Shown in pieces: positions 1-5,799 of a stretch of 6,943 bases of DNA. The notes beneath the pieces are model-generated. The model did no database searches. It was not told where the DNA came from and was given only the letters and a program-made list of their open reading frames with translations. The DNA lies in contig JAJZRK010000170.1 of NCBI GenBank assembly GCA_021802745.1, positions 1 through 6,943 of the forward strand, read 5' to 3'. The stretch comes from a bacterium. GTDB taxonomy: Bacteria; Gemmatimonadota; Gemmatimonadetes; Gemmatimonadales; Gemmatimonadaceae. The position numbers were made by a program, and so were the translations under genes. Position 1 is the stretch's first letter. Every line of letters starts with the position of its first letter.

Positions 1-334
<334 letters not shown>

Positions 335-439
335 ACTCCCAATCGCCCTCGAAAGAGGGCCTTCGCAGAGCATTCGCGATTACAACGCGAAATCAGCGAG
401 ACCACACACCACGAACACGACCCATCCATTGTTGCCAAC
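335..439 (+). other. 23S-5S internal transcribed spacer with two hairpins
   Basis: This is the 105-nt spacer between 23S and 5S rRNA. It has no tRNA and no credible ORF. It can form a 6-bp hairpin with a GAAA tetraloop (345-350 with 355-360, GCCCTC/GAGGGC) and a second 6-bp hairpin (373-378 with 386-391, TTCGCG/CGCGAA, loop ATTACAA). Structures like these are plausible processing sites for 23S and 5S maturation; that role is inferred. The region from 392 to 439 shows nothing recognisable. Confidence 0.7.
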
Positions 440-559
440 TCGCTGGCGATTAGAGCGTCAGGGCCACACCCGTTCCCATTCCGAACACGGTCGTTAAGCC
501 TGACAGCGCCGATGGTACTCCGCCCGAGAGGGCGCGGGAGAGTAGGCCGTCGCCGGCAC
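440..559 (+). rRNA. rrf: 5S ribosomal RNA
   Basis: The conserved 5S core is present: ACACCCGTTCCCATTCCGAA at about 465-484, followed by CACGGTCGTTAAGC and then GATGGTACT. Helix I closes between 442-449 (GCTGGCGA) and 550-557 (TCGCCGGC), eight pairs including one U-G, which fixes the ends to within a base or two. The length of about 119-120 nt is normal. It follows 23S in the usual order and is followed by a terminator, so it is the last gene of the rRNA operon. Confidence 0.95.
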
Positions 560-566
560 CTCATTG

Positions 567-598
567 AACCCCCCAGTCGTTCACTCGGCTGGGGGGTT
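567..598 (+). terminator. rRNA operon terminator
   Basis: A perfect 10-bp stem pairs 567-576 (AACCCCCCAG) with 589-598 (CTGGGGGGTT) around a 12-nt loop. It starts fewer than ten bases after the end of 5S rRNA. The downstream tract (TTCGTGTATTTG) has scattered T residues rather than a clean T run. The strong GC stem and its position make an intrinsic terminator very likely. Confidence 0.85.
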
Positions 599-628
599 CG
601 TGTATTTGCGGCCACTCGAATAACACAC

Positions 629-657
629 GGTAAAGTGCTGAAAAATATCAGCTTACC
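629..657 (+). repeat. Bulged hairpin in the intergenic spacer
   Basis: GGTAA (629-633) pairs with TTACC (653-657), and GCTGA (637-641) pairs with TCAGC (648-652). A 3-nt bulge (AGT) lies on the 5' side and the loop is AAAATA. No T tract follows, so it is not an obvious terminator. Function unknown. Confidence 0.45.
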
Positions 658-671
658 AATAGTATTCGCGC

Positions 672-698
672 CGCGCTGTAAATATTAACGACAGCGCG
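672..698 (+). repeat. 8-bp inverted repeat with AT-rich loop
   Basis: CGCGCTGT (672-679) pairs perfectly with ACAGCGCG (691-698) around the 11-nt loop AAATATTAACG. The heptamer CAGCGCG recurs at 705-711 just downstream. No T tract follows. It could be an RNA hairpin or a two-half-site protein-binding sequence; the sequence alone does not decide. Confidence 0.5.
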
Positions 699-721
699 AA
701 GATTCAGCGCGCAGCTGTCAC

Positions 722-736
722 CAATTCGCCGAATTG
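722..736. promoter_or_regulatory. 15-bp palindrome, candidate operator
   Basis: CAATTCG (722-728) and CGAATTG (730-736) form a perfect 7+1+7 inverted repeat. Its right arm overlaps the TTGACT (734-739) of the promoter-like element that follows. A perfect dyad of this size at a -35 position resembles a repressor site. No regulator is identified, so the role is inferred. Confidence 0.4.
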
Positions 737-761
737 ACTGATTTCGGAACGACGATAGTTT
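734..761 (+). promoter_or_regulatory. Weak sigma70-like promoter candidate for the lipoprotein gene
   Basis: TTGACT at 734-739 matches five of six bases of the -35 consensus. After a 16-nt spacer, TAGTTT (756-761) is a poor -10 match. Transcription would start near 769, leaving a leader of about 70 nt before GTG 837. The weak -10 makes this tentative. Confidence 0.3.
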
Positions 762-836
762 TGGTCCATCTTACTCCACTGGAATCTCAGCGTACGGCTT
801 GTTTCTGCCCTCCATCCGACGCTCTTTGCGTGGCGT

Positions 837-1145
837 GTGCGCGCCGCGCTCGTACTCATAGCCGCTGTTGCAGGGTGCGGTGACCACTCGGTCACCGCGC
901 AGAAGCCGGCCGCGGAGTCCGCCGTGCGCATGAAAGCGCGTGCGAGCGCCGTGTCATCTTCGGTGAGCATCACCAGCATCTCCGTCGAAACGCGATACTG
1001 GGACGGCTCGGCGGTTTCGCCGCAGACCGGAGCGGCGGCCGAGACGAAATTCGCCGCGCTGCTAACAGTTGACCAAGGGATCCCACGTGATCTCCGTGGT
1101 GGGCTACGAGAATTGCTGCGACGGCGGCGTGATCGCGCAGATTGA
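837..1145 (+). pseudogene. 5' fragment of a disrupted lipoprotein/PA14-like gene
   Basis: GTG 837 is the first usable start after an in-frame stop at 756-758; no Shine-Dalgarno sequence is visible. Residues 1-14 form a short signal with a hydrophobic stretch and a lipobox-like V-A-G-C, Cys14 being the predicted lipidated residue. Residues 49-77 (ISVETRYWDGS to KFAALLT) match residues 54-81 of the downstream reading frame (VSIETRYWNGA to AFEALPT), so this is the start of a first copy of that domain. Homology stops at Thr77 (codon at 1065). It resumes in another frame at Leu2 of the next entry, with 281 nt missing relative to the second copy. Codons after about 1067 are out of frame and run to a stop at 1145. 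I infer that the original gene ran from 837 to 2568. A sequencing or assembly error is the alternative. Confidence 0.55.
877..898 (+). repeat. Strong hairpin inside the lipoprotein signal region
   Basis: GCGGTGACC (877-885) pairs with GGTCACCGC (890-898) around the tetraloop ACTC, giving a perfect 9-bp stem. It lies only about 40 nt after GTG 837, just downstream of the lipobox cysteine codon (876-878). It could affect early translation or act as a dyad binding site. It may also be incidental. Confidence 0.45.
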
Positions 1146-2568
1146 CGGTGGCGCGGGGTGGGCCCCGGTGGAGATGACCGCGCCGCCGCCGGTCACGTAC
1201 AACGGCGTCACGAGCGTGCAAGCCGTGTCCATCGAGACGCGCTACTGGAACGGGGCGTCGTTCACGCCCACGGGCGCTGGGGCGACGGCGGCGTTCGAGG
1301 CGCTCCCGACCAATGTGGCAGGGTACAGCAACGCGCCGGTGCGCGTGACCGCCCTCACCAACAACCAATCCCTCGTCGCCAACGGCGCCGGCTCGGACAT
1401 CGGCACGCACTACCGCTTCGTGCTCAACACGGTGGGCGACCAGGCGAAGGTCTCGTTCCGCATCGCGCCGGACTTCTCGGCGGGCGGCGTGATGCTGATT
1501 GACGGCACCGAGGTCGCCTCGAACTGGACCGACCTGTGCTGCGGCCTCGCGTCGGCGTACCCCAGCGAGTTCATCGCGATTGACTCCGTGGTGCTGCAGC
1601 CGGGCACGCACGTGATTGAAGTGGTGGGCTTCGAGCATTGCTGCGATGCCATGCCGGGCGCGTTGTTCGACTTTGGCACGGGGCAGGGCTGGCAGGATCT
1701 CACGGGGCTCGTGCCGGCCGTGCCGAACTTCACGCTGAGCGTAAGCCGGACGGGGGCAGGGAGCGTGACGTCCAGTCCGGCGGGCATCGCCTGCGGCAGT
1801 GCGTGCAGTTACAGCTTCGGCGTCGAATCGCACGTCACGCTGACCGCGGTTCCGGACCCAGGCTATGTGCTTGCGGGCTGGAGCGGCGCCTGTTCGGGCA
1901 CGGGCGCGTGCAACGTGACCATCTACGGCGCGACGTCGGTCGGGGCGCTGTTCACCCGTCCGCTGGCCGCACTGACGGTGGCGCCTACGGGCACGGGAAG
2001 TGGCACGGTGACGTCGTCGCCGGCGGGCATCGACTGCGGCGCGACGTGCTCCACCAGCGTCCCCGAGGGGACGGTGGTGACGCTCACGGCGGTGCCCGCG
2101 GCCGGCTCCACGTTCGACGGGTGGGGCGCCGCGTGCACGGGGACGGCGCTGTGCACGGTGACCGTGTCGGGCGCAACGACTTTGGCGCCCGTCTTCACGC
2201 GAATGGCCGACGTCACACCGCCCGCCGTGTCGTGCGTGGCGACGCCCGCCGTGCTCTGGCCGGTGGATCACAAGATGCGCAGCATCCAGGTGAGCGTGAC
2301 AGCGACCGATGGCGGTTCGGGGGTGGCCGGCTACACGCTGGTGTCGGTGACGAGCAATGAGCCGCCCAACCGGACGGGGGACGGCAACACCGCCAGCGAC
2401 ATGGACGGCTGGCAAGTGGGCACACTCGATCTGACCGGCCAGCTGCGCGCCGAGCGCGCGGGAAATCTGGTGGACCGCGTGTACACGCTGACGTATCGGG
2501 CGGTGGACAACGCGCAGAACGCCGCGACCACCACGTGCACCGTGACGGTGCCGCACGACAAGAAGTAG
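1069..2568 (+). CDS. Secreted multi-domain protein: PA14-like domain, two InlB B-repeats, C-terminal beta domain
   Basis: This frame is open from TTG 1069, right after an in-frame TAA (1063-1065), to TAG 2568, giving 499 residues. No signal peptide exists in this frame; the likely original N-terminus is the 837 fragment. Residues 2-35 are the tail of the disrupted first domain copy. Residues about 50-212 form a complete copy with 'GVMLIDGTEVA', 'LQPGTHVIEVVGFE' and vicinal Cys pairs at 157-158 and 191-192. This pattern suggests a PA14-like beta-sandwich, with moderate confidence. Residues 221-297 and 300-379 are two divergent InlB B-repeats (GSVTSSPAGI, CG..C, TLTAVP, GW..AC.G...C.VT). Residues 380-499 match a C-terminal module common in secreted bacterial proteins, with LWPVDHKM, SNEPPN, GDGNT, LRAER and VPHD. 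The many paired cysteines and lack of catalytic motifs suggest an extracellular adhesive or structural role. Whether this 499-residue product is made is doubtful. Confidence 0.7.
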   Translation: MTKGSHVISVVGYENCCDGGVIAQIDGGAGWAPVEMTAPPPVTYNGVTSVQAVSIETRYWNGASFTPTGAGATAAFEALPTNVAGYSNAPVRVTALTNNQSLVANGAGSDIGTHYRFVLNTVGDQAKVSFRIAPDFSAGGVMLIDGTEVASNWTDLCCGLASAYPSEFIAIDSVVLQPGTHVIEVVGFEHCCDAMPGALFDFGTGQGWQDLTGLVPAVPNFTLSVSRTGAGSVTSSPAGIACGSACSYSFGVESHVTLTAVPDPGYVLAGWSGACSGTGACNVTIYGATSVGALFTRPLAALTVAPTGTGSGTVTSSPAGIDCGATCSTSVPEGTVVTLTAVPAAGSTFDGWGAACTGTALCTVTVSGATTLAPVFTRMADVTPPAVSCVATPAVLWPVDHKMRSIQVSVTATDGGSGVAGYTLVSVTSNEPPNRTGDGNTASDMDGWQVGTLDLTGQLRAERAGNLVDRVYTLTYRAVDNAQNAATTTCTVTVPHDKK

Positions 2569-2674
2569 CGAGCGGCGGGGCACGACCGATAGCGCGTTCC
2601 TGGCGGAGTGCAAGCTGAACCCCTCCGTCGACGCAGGTCGGCCGAGGGGTCCGGCGATTTCAGGAGGACGCCCC
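2569..2674 (+). other. Intergenic region before the era operon, with a possible hairpin
   Basis: There is no T-tracted terminator after the surface-protein gene. The best structure is a 7-bp stem, ACCCCTC (2619-2625) with GAGGGGT (2644-2650), around an 18-nt loop. It could be a weak or Rho-assisted end of the upstream transcript, or leader structure of the era transcript. I found no convincing promoter here, so the start of the era transcript is not located. Confidence 0.35.
2662..2667 (+). promoter_or_regulatory. Consensus Shine-Dalgarno of the era leader mini-ORF
   Basis: AGGAGG lies 7 nt before GTG 2675. It is the only full-consensus ribosome site in the stretch 2569-5699, and no comparable site lies immediately before era or the three genes that follow. 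This supports ribosome loading at the mini-ORF and coupling down the train. Confidence 0.6.
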
Positions 2675-2755
2675 GTGACGGCGCGACGCGCCGGCTGGCT
2701 GCTGGGAGACGCGTTGCGTTTCGGGGTCGGCCGCCGGATCGTCTGCTATAGATGA
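2675..2755 (+). CDS. 26-residue mini-ORF coupled to era (leader-peptide candidate)
   Basis: GTG 2675 follows AGGAGG at 7 nt. The ORF encodes 26 residues: MTARRAGWLLGDALRF, then [10 protein letters not shown]. Its TGA (2753-2755) overlaps the era ATG (2752-2754) as ATGA. The peptide is basic (six Arg) with no recognised domain. Era has no evident Shine-Dalgarno of its own and an in-frame TAG sits directly before its ATG, so termination and reinitiation from this mini-ORF could be the main way ribosomes reach era. A 7+1+7 palindrome (CGGCGCG-A-CGCGCCG, 2679-2693) lies in its first codons. High GC makes chance ORFs common. It might instead be the tail of a decayed gene, because this frame stays open upstream to at least 2569. 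Confidence 0.45.
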   Translation: MTARRAGWLLGDALRFGVGRRIVCYR

Positions 2756-3636
2756 GCACACGCGCTGGAATCGTCACCGTTGCCGGCAAGCCAAACGCCG
2801 GCCAGAGTACGCTGCTCAATCGGCTGGTCGGGCAGCACCTCGCGATCACCAGCCCCAAGCCGCAGTCCACGCGCGACCGCATTGTGGGGCTGCGCACGGC
2901 GGACGGCGTGCAGATGGTCATTCTCGACACCCCCGGCCTGCTCGAGCCGCGGCATCACCTGCACCGGGCCATGCTCGGCACTGCGCTGGCGGCGCTGCGC
3001 GAGGCGGACGTGATCGTGCACGTGGTGGATGCGTCGCACGACGCGGTCGTGTCGCTCGCGGAGGTGGCGCACCTTGAGGCGCCGCCGCGCGCGCCGGTGG
3101 TGCTGGCGCTCAACAAGGGCGACCTGGTGAATCAGGTGGTGCGGCGCGAACTCGCCGCGGCCCATCCGGGCGCCGTGGTGCTGTCGGCGCGCACGGGGCA
3201 CGGCATGCCGGAGCTGATCGCGGCCATCGCCGCGCACCTGCCGGAGAGCCCATTTCTGTACCCGGAGGACGATCTTTCGACGCAGCACCTGCGCTTCTTT
3301 GCCCGCGAAGCGGTGCGCGAGGCGGCGCTCGAGCAGCTCGACGAGGAGGTGCCGCACGCGGTGGCCTGCGAGATCGAGGAGTTCCGGGAGACGAGTACGC
3401 CGGTGTACATTCGTGCCGTGCTCCATGTGGAGCGCGACAGCCAGAAACGCATCCTCATCGGCAGCGGCGGGCAGCGCATCAAGGCCATTGGCGAGGCGGC
3501 CCGCCGGCGCATCGAGGGGCTGGTTGGCGGCGCGGTCTACCTTGACCTGTGGGTGAAGGTGCTTCCCAACTGGCGGCGGAACCCCGCGGCGCTCGCGCGA
3601 CTCGGGTACCCGCTGCCCCCGGACGGCAAGAAATGA
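2752..3636 (+). CDS. era: GTPase Era, with Gln in place of the P-loop Lys
   Basis: Era is a GTPase that binds the 3' end of 16S rRNA and aids 30S subunit assembly. The 294 residues fit the usual length of about 300. The N-terminal G domain shows G1 at 12-20 (GKPNAGQST), the G2 Thr40 in [10 protein letters not shown]3 DTPG at 59-62, G4 NKGD at 121-124 and G5 SAR at 145-147. The C-terminal KH domain has [14 protein letters not shown] with GxxG at 237-240, then an [12 protein letters not shown] tail typical of Era. ATG 2752 is the only sensible start: the preceding codon is TAG, and the first 11 residues lead directly into G1. Residue 18 (CAG, 2803-2805) is Gln where the family has an essential Lys that contacts the GTP phosphates. 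The first variable positions of GxxG are Ser-Gly rather than basic. The frame is otherwise intact. Its stop overlaps the next gene as ATGA. Confidence 0.95.
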   Translation: MSTRAGIVTVAGKPNAGQSTLLNRLVGQHLAITSPKPQSTRDRIVGLRTADGVQMVILDTPGLLEPRHHLHRAMLGTALAALREADVIVHVVDASHDAVVSLAEVAHLEAPPRAPVVLALNKGDLVNQVVRRELAAAHPGAVVLSARTGHGMPELIAAIAAHLPESPFLYPEDDLSTQHLRFFAREAVREAALEQLDEEVPHAVACEIEEFRETSTPVYIRAVLHVERDSQKRILIGSGGQRIKAIGEAARRRIEGLVGGAVYLDLWVKVLPNWRRNPAALARLGYPLPPDGKK

Positions 3637-3800
3637 CGATATCTCCGCAGTTGCTGGCGATCCTGGTGTGCCCCAAGTGCAAGGGGACGTTGACGTACCG
3701 TGAGGCAGAGCCGGCGCTCGACTGTCCGGCGTGCAAGCTGCGGTATCCCGTGCGCGACGACATTCCCGTCATGCTCGTTGATGAGGCGTTGCCGCTCTAG
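3633..3800 (+). CDS. Trm112/UPF0434 (YcaR-like) small zinc-site protein
   Basis: This 55-residue protein has the family layout: CPKC at 13-16, CPAC at 31-34, then [17 protein letters not shown]. In the wider Trm112 family, small proteins with this fold activate partner methyltransferases that modify tRNA, rRNA or release factors. The bacterial UPF0434 members are less well defined, so no partner is claimed. Both cysteine pairs are present, so metal binding is plausible. ATG 3633 overlaps the era stop by 4 nt, and the N-terminus [16 protein letters not shown] is standard for the family, so I prefer it to the upstream start at 3549, which would add residues read over the end of era. The gene ends inside the start of the next one. 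Confidence 0.92.
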   Translation: MTISPQLLAILVCPKCKGTLTYREAEPALDCPACKLRYPVRDDIPVMLVDEALPL

Positions 3801-4779
3801 GTTGCGCGGCGCATTCGTCGCGGCGCTGGTGGTGGCGCTGGCCGTGGGGGCCGGTGCCGAGCCGTTGCGCGCCCAGGGCGGGCTCTCCACCGAAGGCCTG
3901 CTCGTGCTGCTCGTTCCCGTGGGAGCGCGCACGGTCGGCGTGGGCCAGACGTCCGTGACGGCCGAGGCGGGGTCTGCCTCCCTGTGGGGCAACCCGGCGG
4001 GCATTGCGCGCGCGACGCAGAAGGAGGCGGCCCTGCATTACTCGAAATCGGTGGTTGCCCCTGGGACGGCGCTCGGCGTGTTGTATCCGGCGGGGCGTGC
4101 AGGCGTCATCGGTGTGGGCGCGCAACTGTACGACTACGGCCAGCAGGAGCTCACGGACAATGTCGGCAATCCGGTTGGGCAGCTGCTGACGCGCGACGTC
4201 GTGGCGATGTTCGCGTACGGTGCGACGCTCGGACCGTCGCTGCGGGCCGGCGTGACCTACAAGCTCATGCAGCGGCGCAACGACTGCACAGGGCCCTGCT
4301 CGACGAACATGACGTACGTGGCGACGACGAGCGGCTTCGACTGGGGCGTGCAATGGCAGCGCGCGCACGCCGACAGCCTCGTGGTCGGCTTCGCCGTGCG
4401 CCAGATGGGACTGAAGCTGCAGGTGAACGACAACGCGCAGTCAGATCCGCTGCCGACTCGCCTGCACCTTGGCGTCGGGGCGCTTGTGCCGCGGGTCTCG
4501 AAGGCGTTGCCGGGGGCCGAGTTGCGGTGGGCGGTGGAGCTCGTGAACCGAACGTCGCTCCACAGCCCGGAGTATCGCGTTGGCGGCGAGCTGGGCCTGC
4601 AGAAACAACTGTATTTGCGGGCCGGCTACTCTTCCGGCATCGGCGATGGGACGGGCCCCGCCATCGGCTTCGGCTTCGTGCGCGGCGCGATGAGCATTGA
4701 TTTTGCGCGCGTCTTCGGCGGCCTGTCGTCGCACGCGGGTGTACCACCGACGTTCCTGACCATGCGGGTGAACTGGTGA
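3781..4779 (+). CDS. PorV/PorQ-family outer-membrane beta-barrel protein
   Basis: The 332-residue product begins with a signal peptide: basic [10 protein letters not shown], hydrophobic residues 11-26, and likely cleavage near A26 or A31 (LRA-QGG). It then shows the PorV/PorQ signature: [17 protein letters not shown], then [12 protein letters not shown] (NPAG at 71-74). Alternating beta-strand segments follow, ending in the aromatic C-terminus TFLTMRVNW expected of a BAM-inserted barrel. A Cys pair lies at 169 and 173. In Bacteroidota, PorV and PorQ work with the type IX secretion system. Homologues occur widely in FCB phyla without a proven T9SS link, and no T9SS gene is visible here. I chose ATG 3781, which overlaps the previous gene by 20 nt, because it gives a clean signal peptide; TTG 3802 is an alternative. 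The frame extends upstream to 3700, but that part only shadows the previous gene. Confidence 0.85.
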   Translation: MRRCRSRLRGAFVAALVVALAVGAGAEPLRAQGGLSTEGLLVLLVPVGARTVGVGQTSVTAEAGSASLWGNPAGIARATQKEAALHYSKSVVAPGTALGVLYPAGRAGVIGVGAQLYDYGQQELTDNVGNPVGQLLTRDVVAMFAYGATLGPSLRAGVTYKLMQRRNDCTGPCSTNMTYVATTSGFDWGVQWQRAHADSLVVGFAVRQMGLKLQVNDNAQSDPLPTRLHLGVGALVPRVSKALPGAELRWAVELVNRTSLHSPEYRVGGELGLQKQLYLRAGYSSGIGDGTGPAIGFGFVRGAMSIDFARVFGGLSSHAGVPPTFLTMRVNW

Positions 4780-5699
4780 GCGCGCGGCGCGCCCTCCGCG
4801 CGGTGTTGACGATGGTGTGCGTCGTCGTGAGCGCGCGCCCGGCGGGAGGACAGTGGGCGTCGAGATGGCGCACGGGCGCGACGCGTGCGGCCCCCGAGGC
4901 TGCGACGGTCCCGTTCGTCGGGAGCCACGGCTCCGCGGCGGGCGCCGGGGCGCACGGCGTTGGGCGCACGCCGATCCCGCTGCTCGCGGACGGCCTCGGC
5001 GTTGACGCGGCCGAGTGGCGGCGATGGGCCCCGGTGGCGTCGTTGATCCTCCCTGGCGCCGGACAGGTGCTGCTTCGACAGGACCGATTCGTGGCCTACT
5101 TCGCGGTCGAGGCGTGGGCGATGCTCGAGTTCGTGAACCAGCGGACGGAGGCGCGCCGGCAGCAGAACCGGTACCGCGCCCTGGCGCGTGACGTCGCCCG
5201 CACCCTTTACGGACCGCCATTCCCTATGGGAACGTGGGCGTATTATGAATCCATGGAGCACTTCCTCGAGAGCGGCGTCTTCGACCGGCTCCCGGGGGGT
5301 GAGGTGGATCCGGACATCAACACCGACACGTACAACGGGGCGATGTGGCTGCTCGCCCGCACCACCTACTGGAACGATCCCGACCTGGCGCCTTCCGAGG
5401 GGAGTGCGGAGTATCGCCGCGCATTGAACTTCTACCTCGATCGCGCGGTCCGTCCGGAGTACCGCTGGTCCTGGCGCGGCGCGCAACTGGAGCAGGACCT
5501 GTACATCCGGACGATTCGGCGAAGCAACACGTCGTTTCGCGGGGCGCGCGCTGCGTTGGGCATGGTGCTCGCCAATCACCTGCTCTCGGCGGTGGACGCC
5601 TTCGTGACGCTGCGCGTCGAGGGGCTGGACGGGGGCGACGGGCGTGGCTTCGCCCTGCGCGGGTCACTGCCGCTCCGCTGGACCGCATTTGTGCACTGA
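4776..5699 (+). CDS. Exported DUF5683-like protein, partner of the PorV-like protein
   Basis: GTG 4776 overlaps the preceding stop as GTGA. The 307-residue product starts with a signal peptide ([10 protein letters not shown], then hydrophobic LTMVCVVVSA, likely cleavage near ARPAGGQ). A low-complexity Ala/Gly linker covers about 36-65. Residues 86-120 (PVASLILPGAGQVLL followed by an aromatic helix-like segment) resemble the start of DUF5683-type proteins, whose hallmark is SxxLPGxGQ. A charged stretch (122-145) and a Tyr-rich YYESMEHFLESGVFD segment (157-170) follow, then a second hydrophobic helix near 257-276. No catalytic motif is seen. The overlap with the PorV-like gene suggests a shared envelope role. 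Family assignment is by motif only and the exact location is uncertain. Confidence 0.75.
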   Translation: MSARRALRAVLTMVCVVVSARPAGGQWASRWRTGATRAAPEAATVPFVGSHGSAAGAGAHGVGRTPIPLLADGLGVDAAEWRRWAPVASLILPGAGQVLLRQDRFVAYFAVEAWAMLEFVNQRTEARRQQNRYRALARDVARTLYGPPFPMGTWAYYESMEHFLESGVFDRLPGGEVDPDINTDTYNGAMWLLARTTYWNDPDLAPSEGSAEYRRALNFYLDRAVRPEYRWSWRGAQLEQDLYIRTIRRSNTSFRGARAALGMVLANHLLSAVDAFVTLRVEGLDGGDGRGFALRGSLPLRWTAFVH

Positions 5700-5724
5700 C
5701 GGCGACGCGGCGGTCCGCAAGTCG

Positions 5725-5757
5725 TGTCATCGCTTGTGTTTGACACGCCCGATGACA
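5725..5757. promoter_or_regulatory. 8-bp inverted repeat flanking the -35 element
   Basis: TGTCATCG (5725-5732) and CGATGACA (5750-5757) are perfect inverted copies separated by 17 nt. The TTGACA of the putative promoter lies between them. It could be a dimer or two-site operator controlling the GGDEF gene, or a hairpin ending the upstream transcript, though no T tract follows. The operator reading is inferred. Confidence 0.4.
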
Positions 5758-5768
5758 GCGGGTACGTT
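5740..5768 (+). promoter_or_regulatory. Sigma70-like promoter of the GGDEF gene
   Basis: TTGACA (5740-5745) is a perfect -35. Exactly 17 nt later TACGTT (5763-5768) is a moderate -10; TACGAT (5768-5773) is an alternative at longer spacing. Transcription would start near 5775, about 25 nt before GTG 5800, leaving room for the GAGGAG at 5781-5786. This separates the GGDEF unit from the era train. Confidence 0.5.
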
Positions 5769-5780
5769 ACGATTTCCAGA

Positions 5781-5786
5781 GAGGAG
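5781..5786 (+). promoter_or_regulatory. Ribosome binding site of the GGDEF gene, long spacing
   Basis: GAGGAG lies 13 nt before GTG 5800, longer than the usual 5-9 nt. No other start codon in the reading frame is better placed, so GTG 5800 is kept. Confidence 0.45.
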
Positions 5787-5799
5787 TTGAGCGGACCGC

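Larger units (their letters stand above)
601..836. other. AT-richer intergenic spacer after the rRNA operon
   Basis: No convincing gene lies here. By direct count the stretch 601-780 is about 46% G+C, well below the neighbouring coding regions. It holds two hairpins, a 15-bp palindrome and a weak promoter-like element, listed separately. The frame of the downstream lipoprotein start is closed by TAG at 756-758, and no usable start occurs before GTG 837, so no coding region is missed in that frame. Confidence 0.6.

Noticed and set aside
1741..2207. Repeated GTSSPAGI/CG..C segments as a mobile or CRISPR-like repeat
   Set aside because: They are two protein-level InlB B-repeats inside one reading frame, with diverged DNA.
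970..2613. Long minus-strand open frame of 547 codons opposite the surface-protein gene
   Set aside because: Its translation is rich in Arg, His and Ala with no recognisable domain, and it lies exactly opposite a frame with clear InlB repeats. It is a high-GC antisense shadow.
2619..2650. Seven-bp stem as an intrinsic terminator of the surface-protein gene
   Set aside because: The loop is long (18 nt) and no T tract follows, so it is noted only as a possible structure.
2747..2752. TATAGA preceded by TG as an extended -10 for era
   Set aside because: It would place transcription start downstream of the era ATG, no -35 lies at the right spacing, and the bases are already explained by the mini-ORF end and era start.
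3700..3780. N-terminal extension of the PorV-like protein to ATG 3700
   Set aside because: The extra 27 residues are Cys/Arg/Ser-rich shadow of the Trm112-like gene and would bury the signal peptide; ATG 3781 is better.
4626..5579. Minus-strand open frame of 317 codons opposite the PorV-like and DUF5683-like genes
   Set aside because: It spans two well-supported + strand genes and shows only low-complexity antisense composition.
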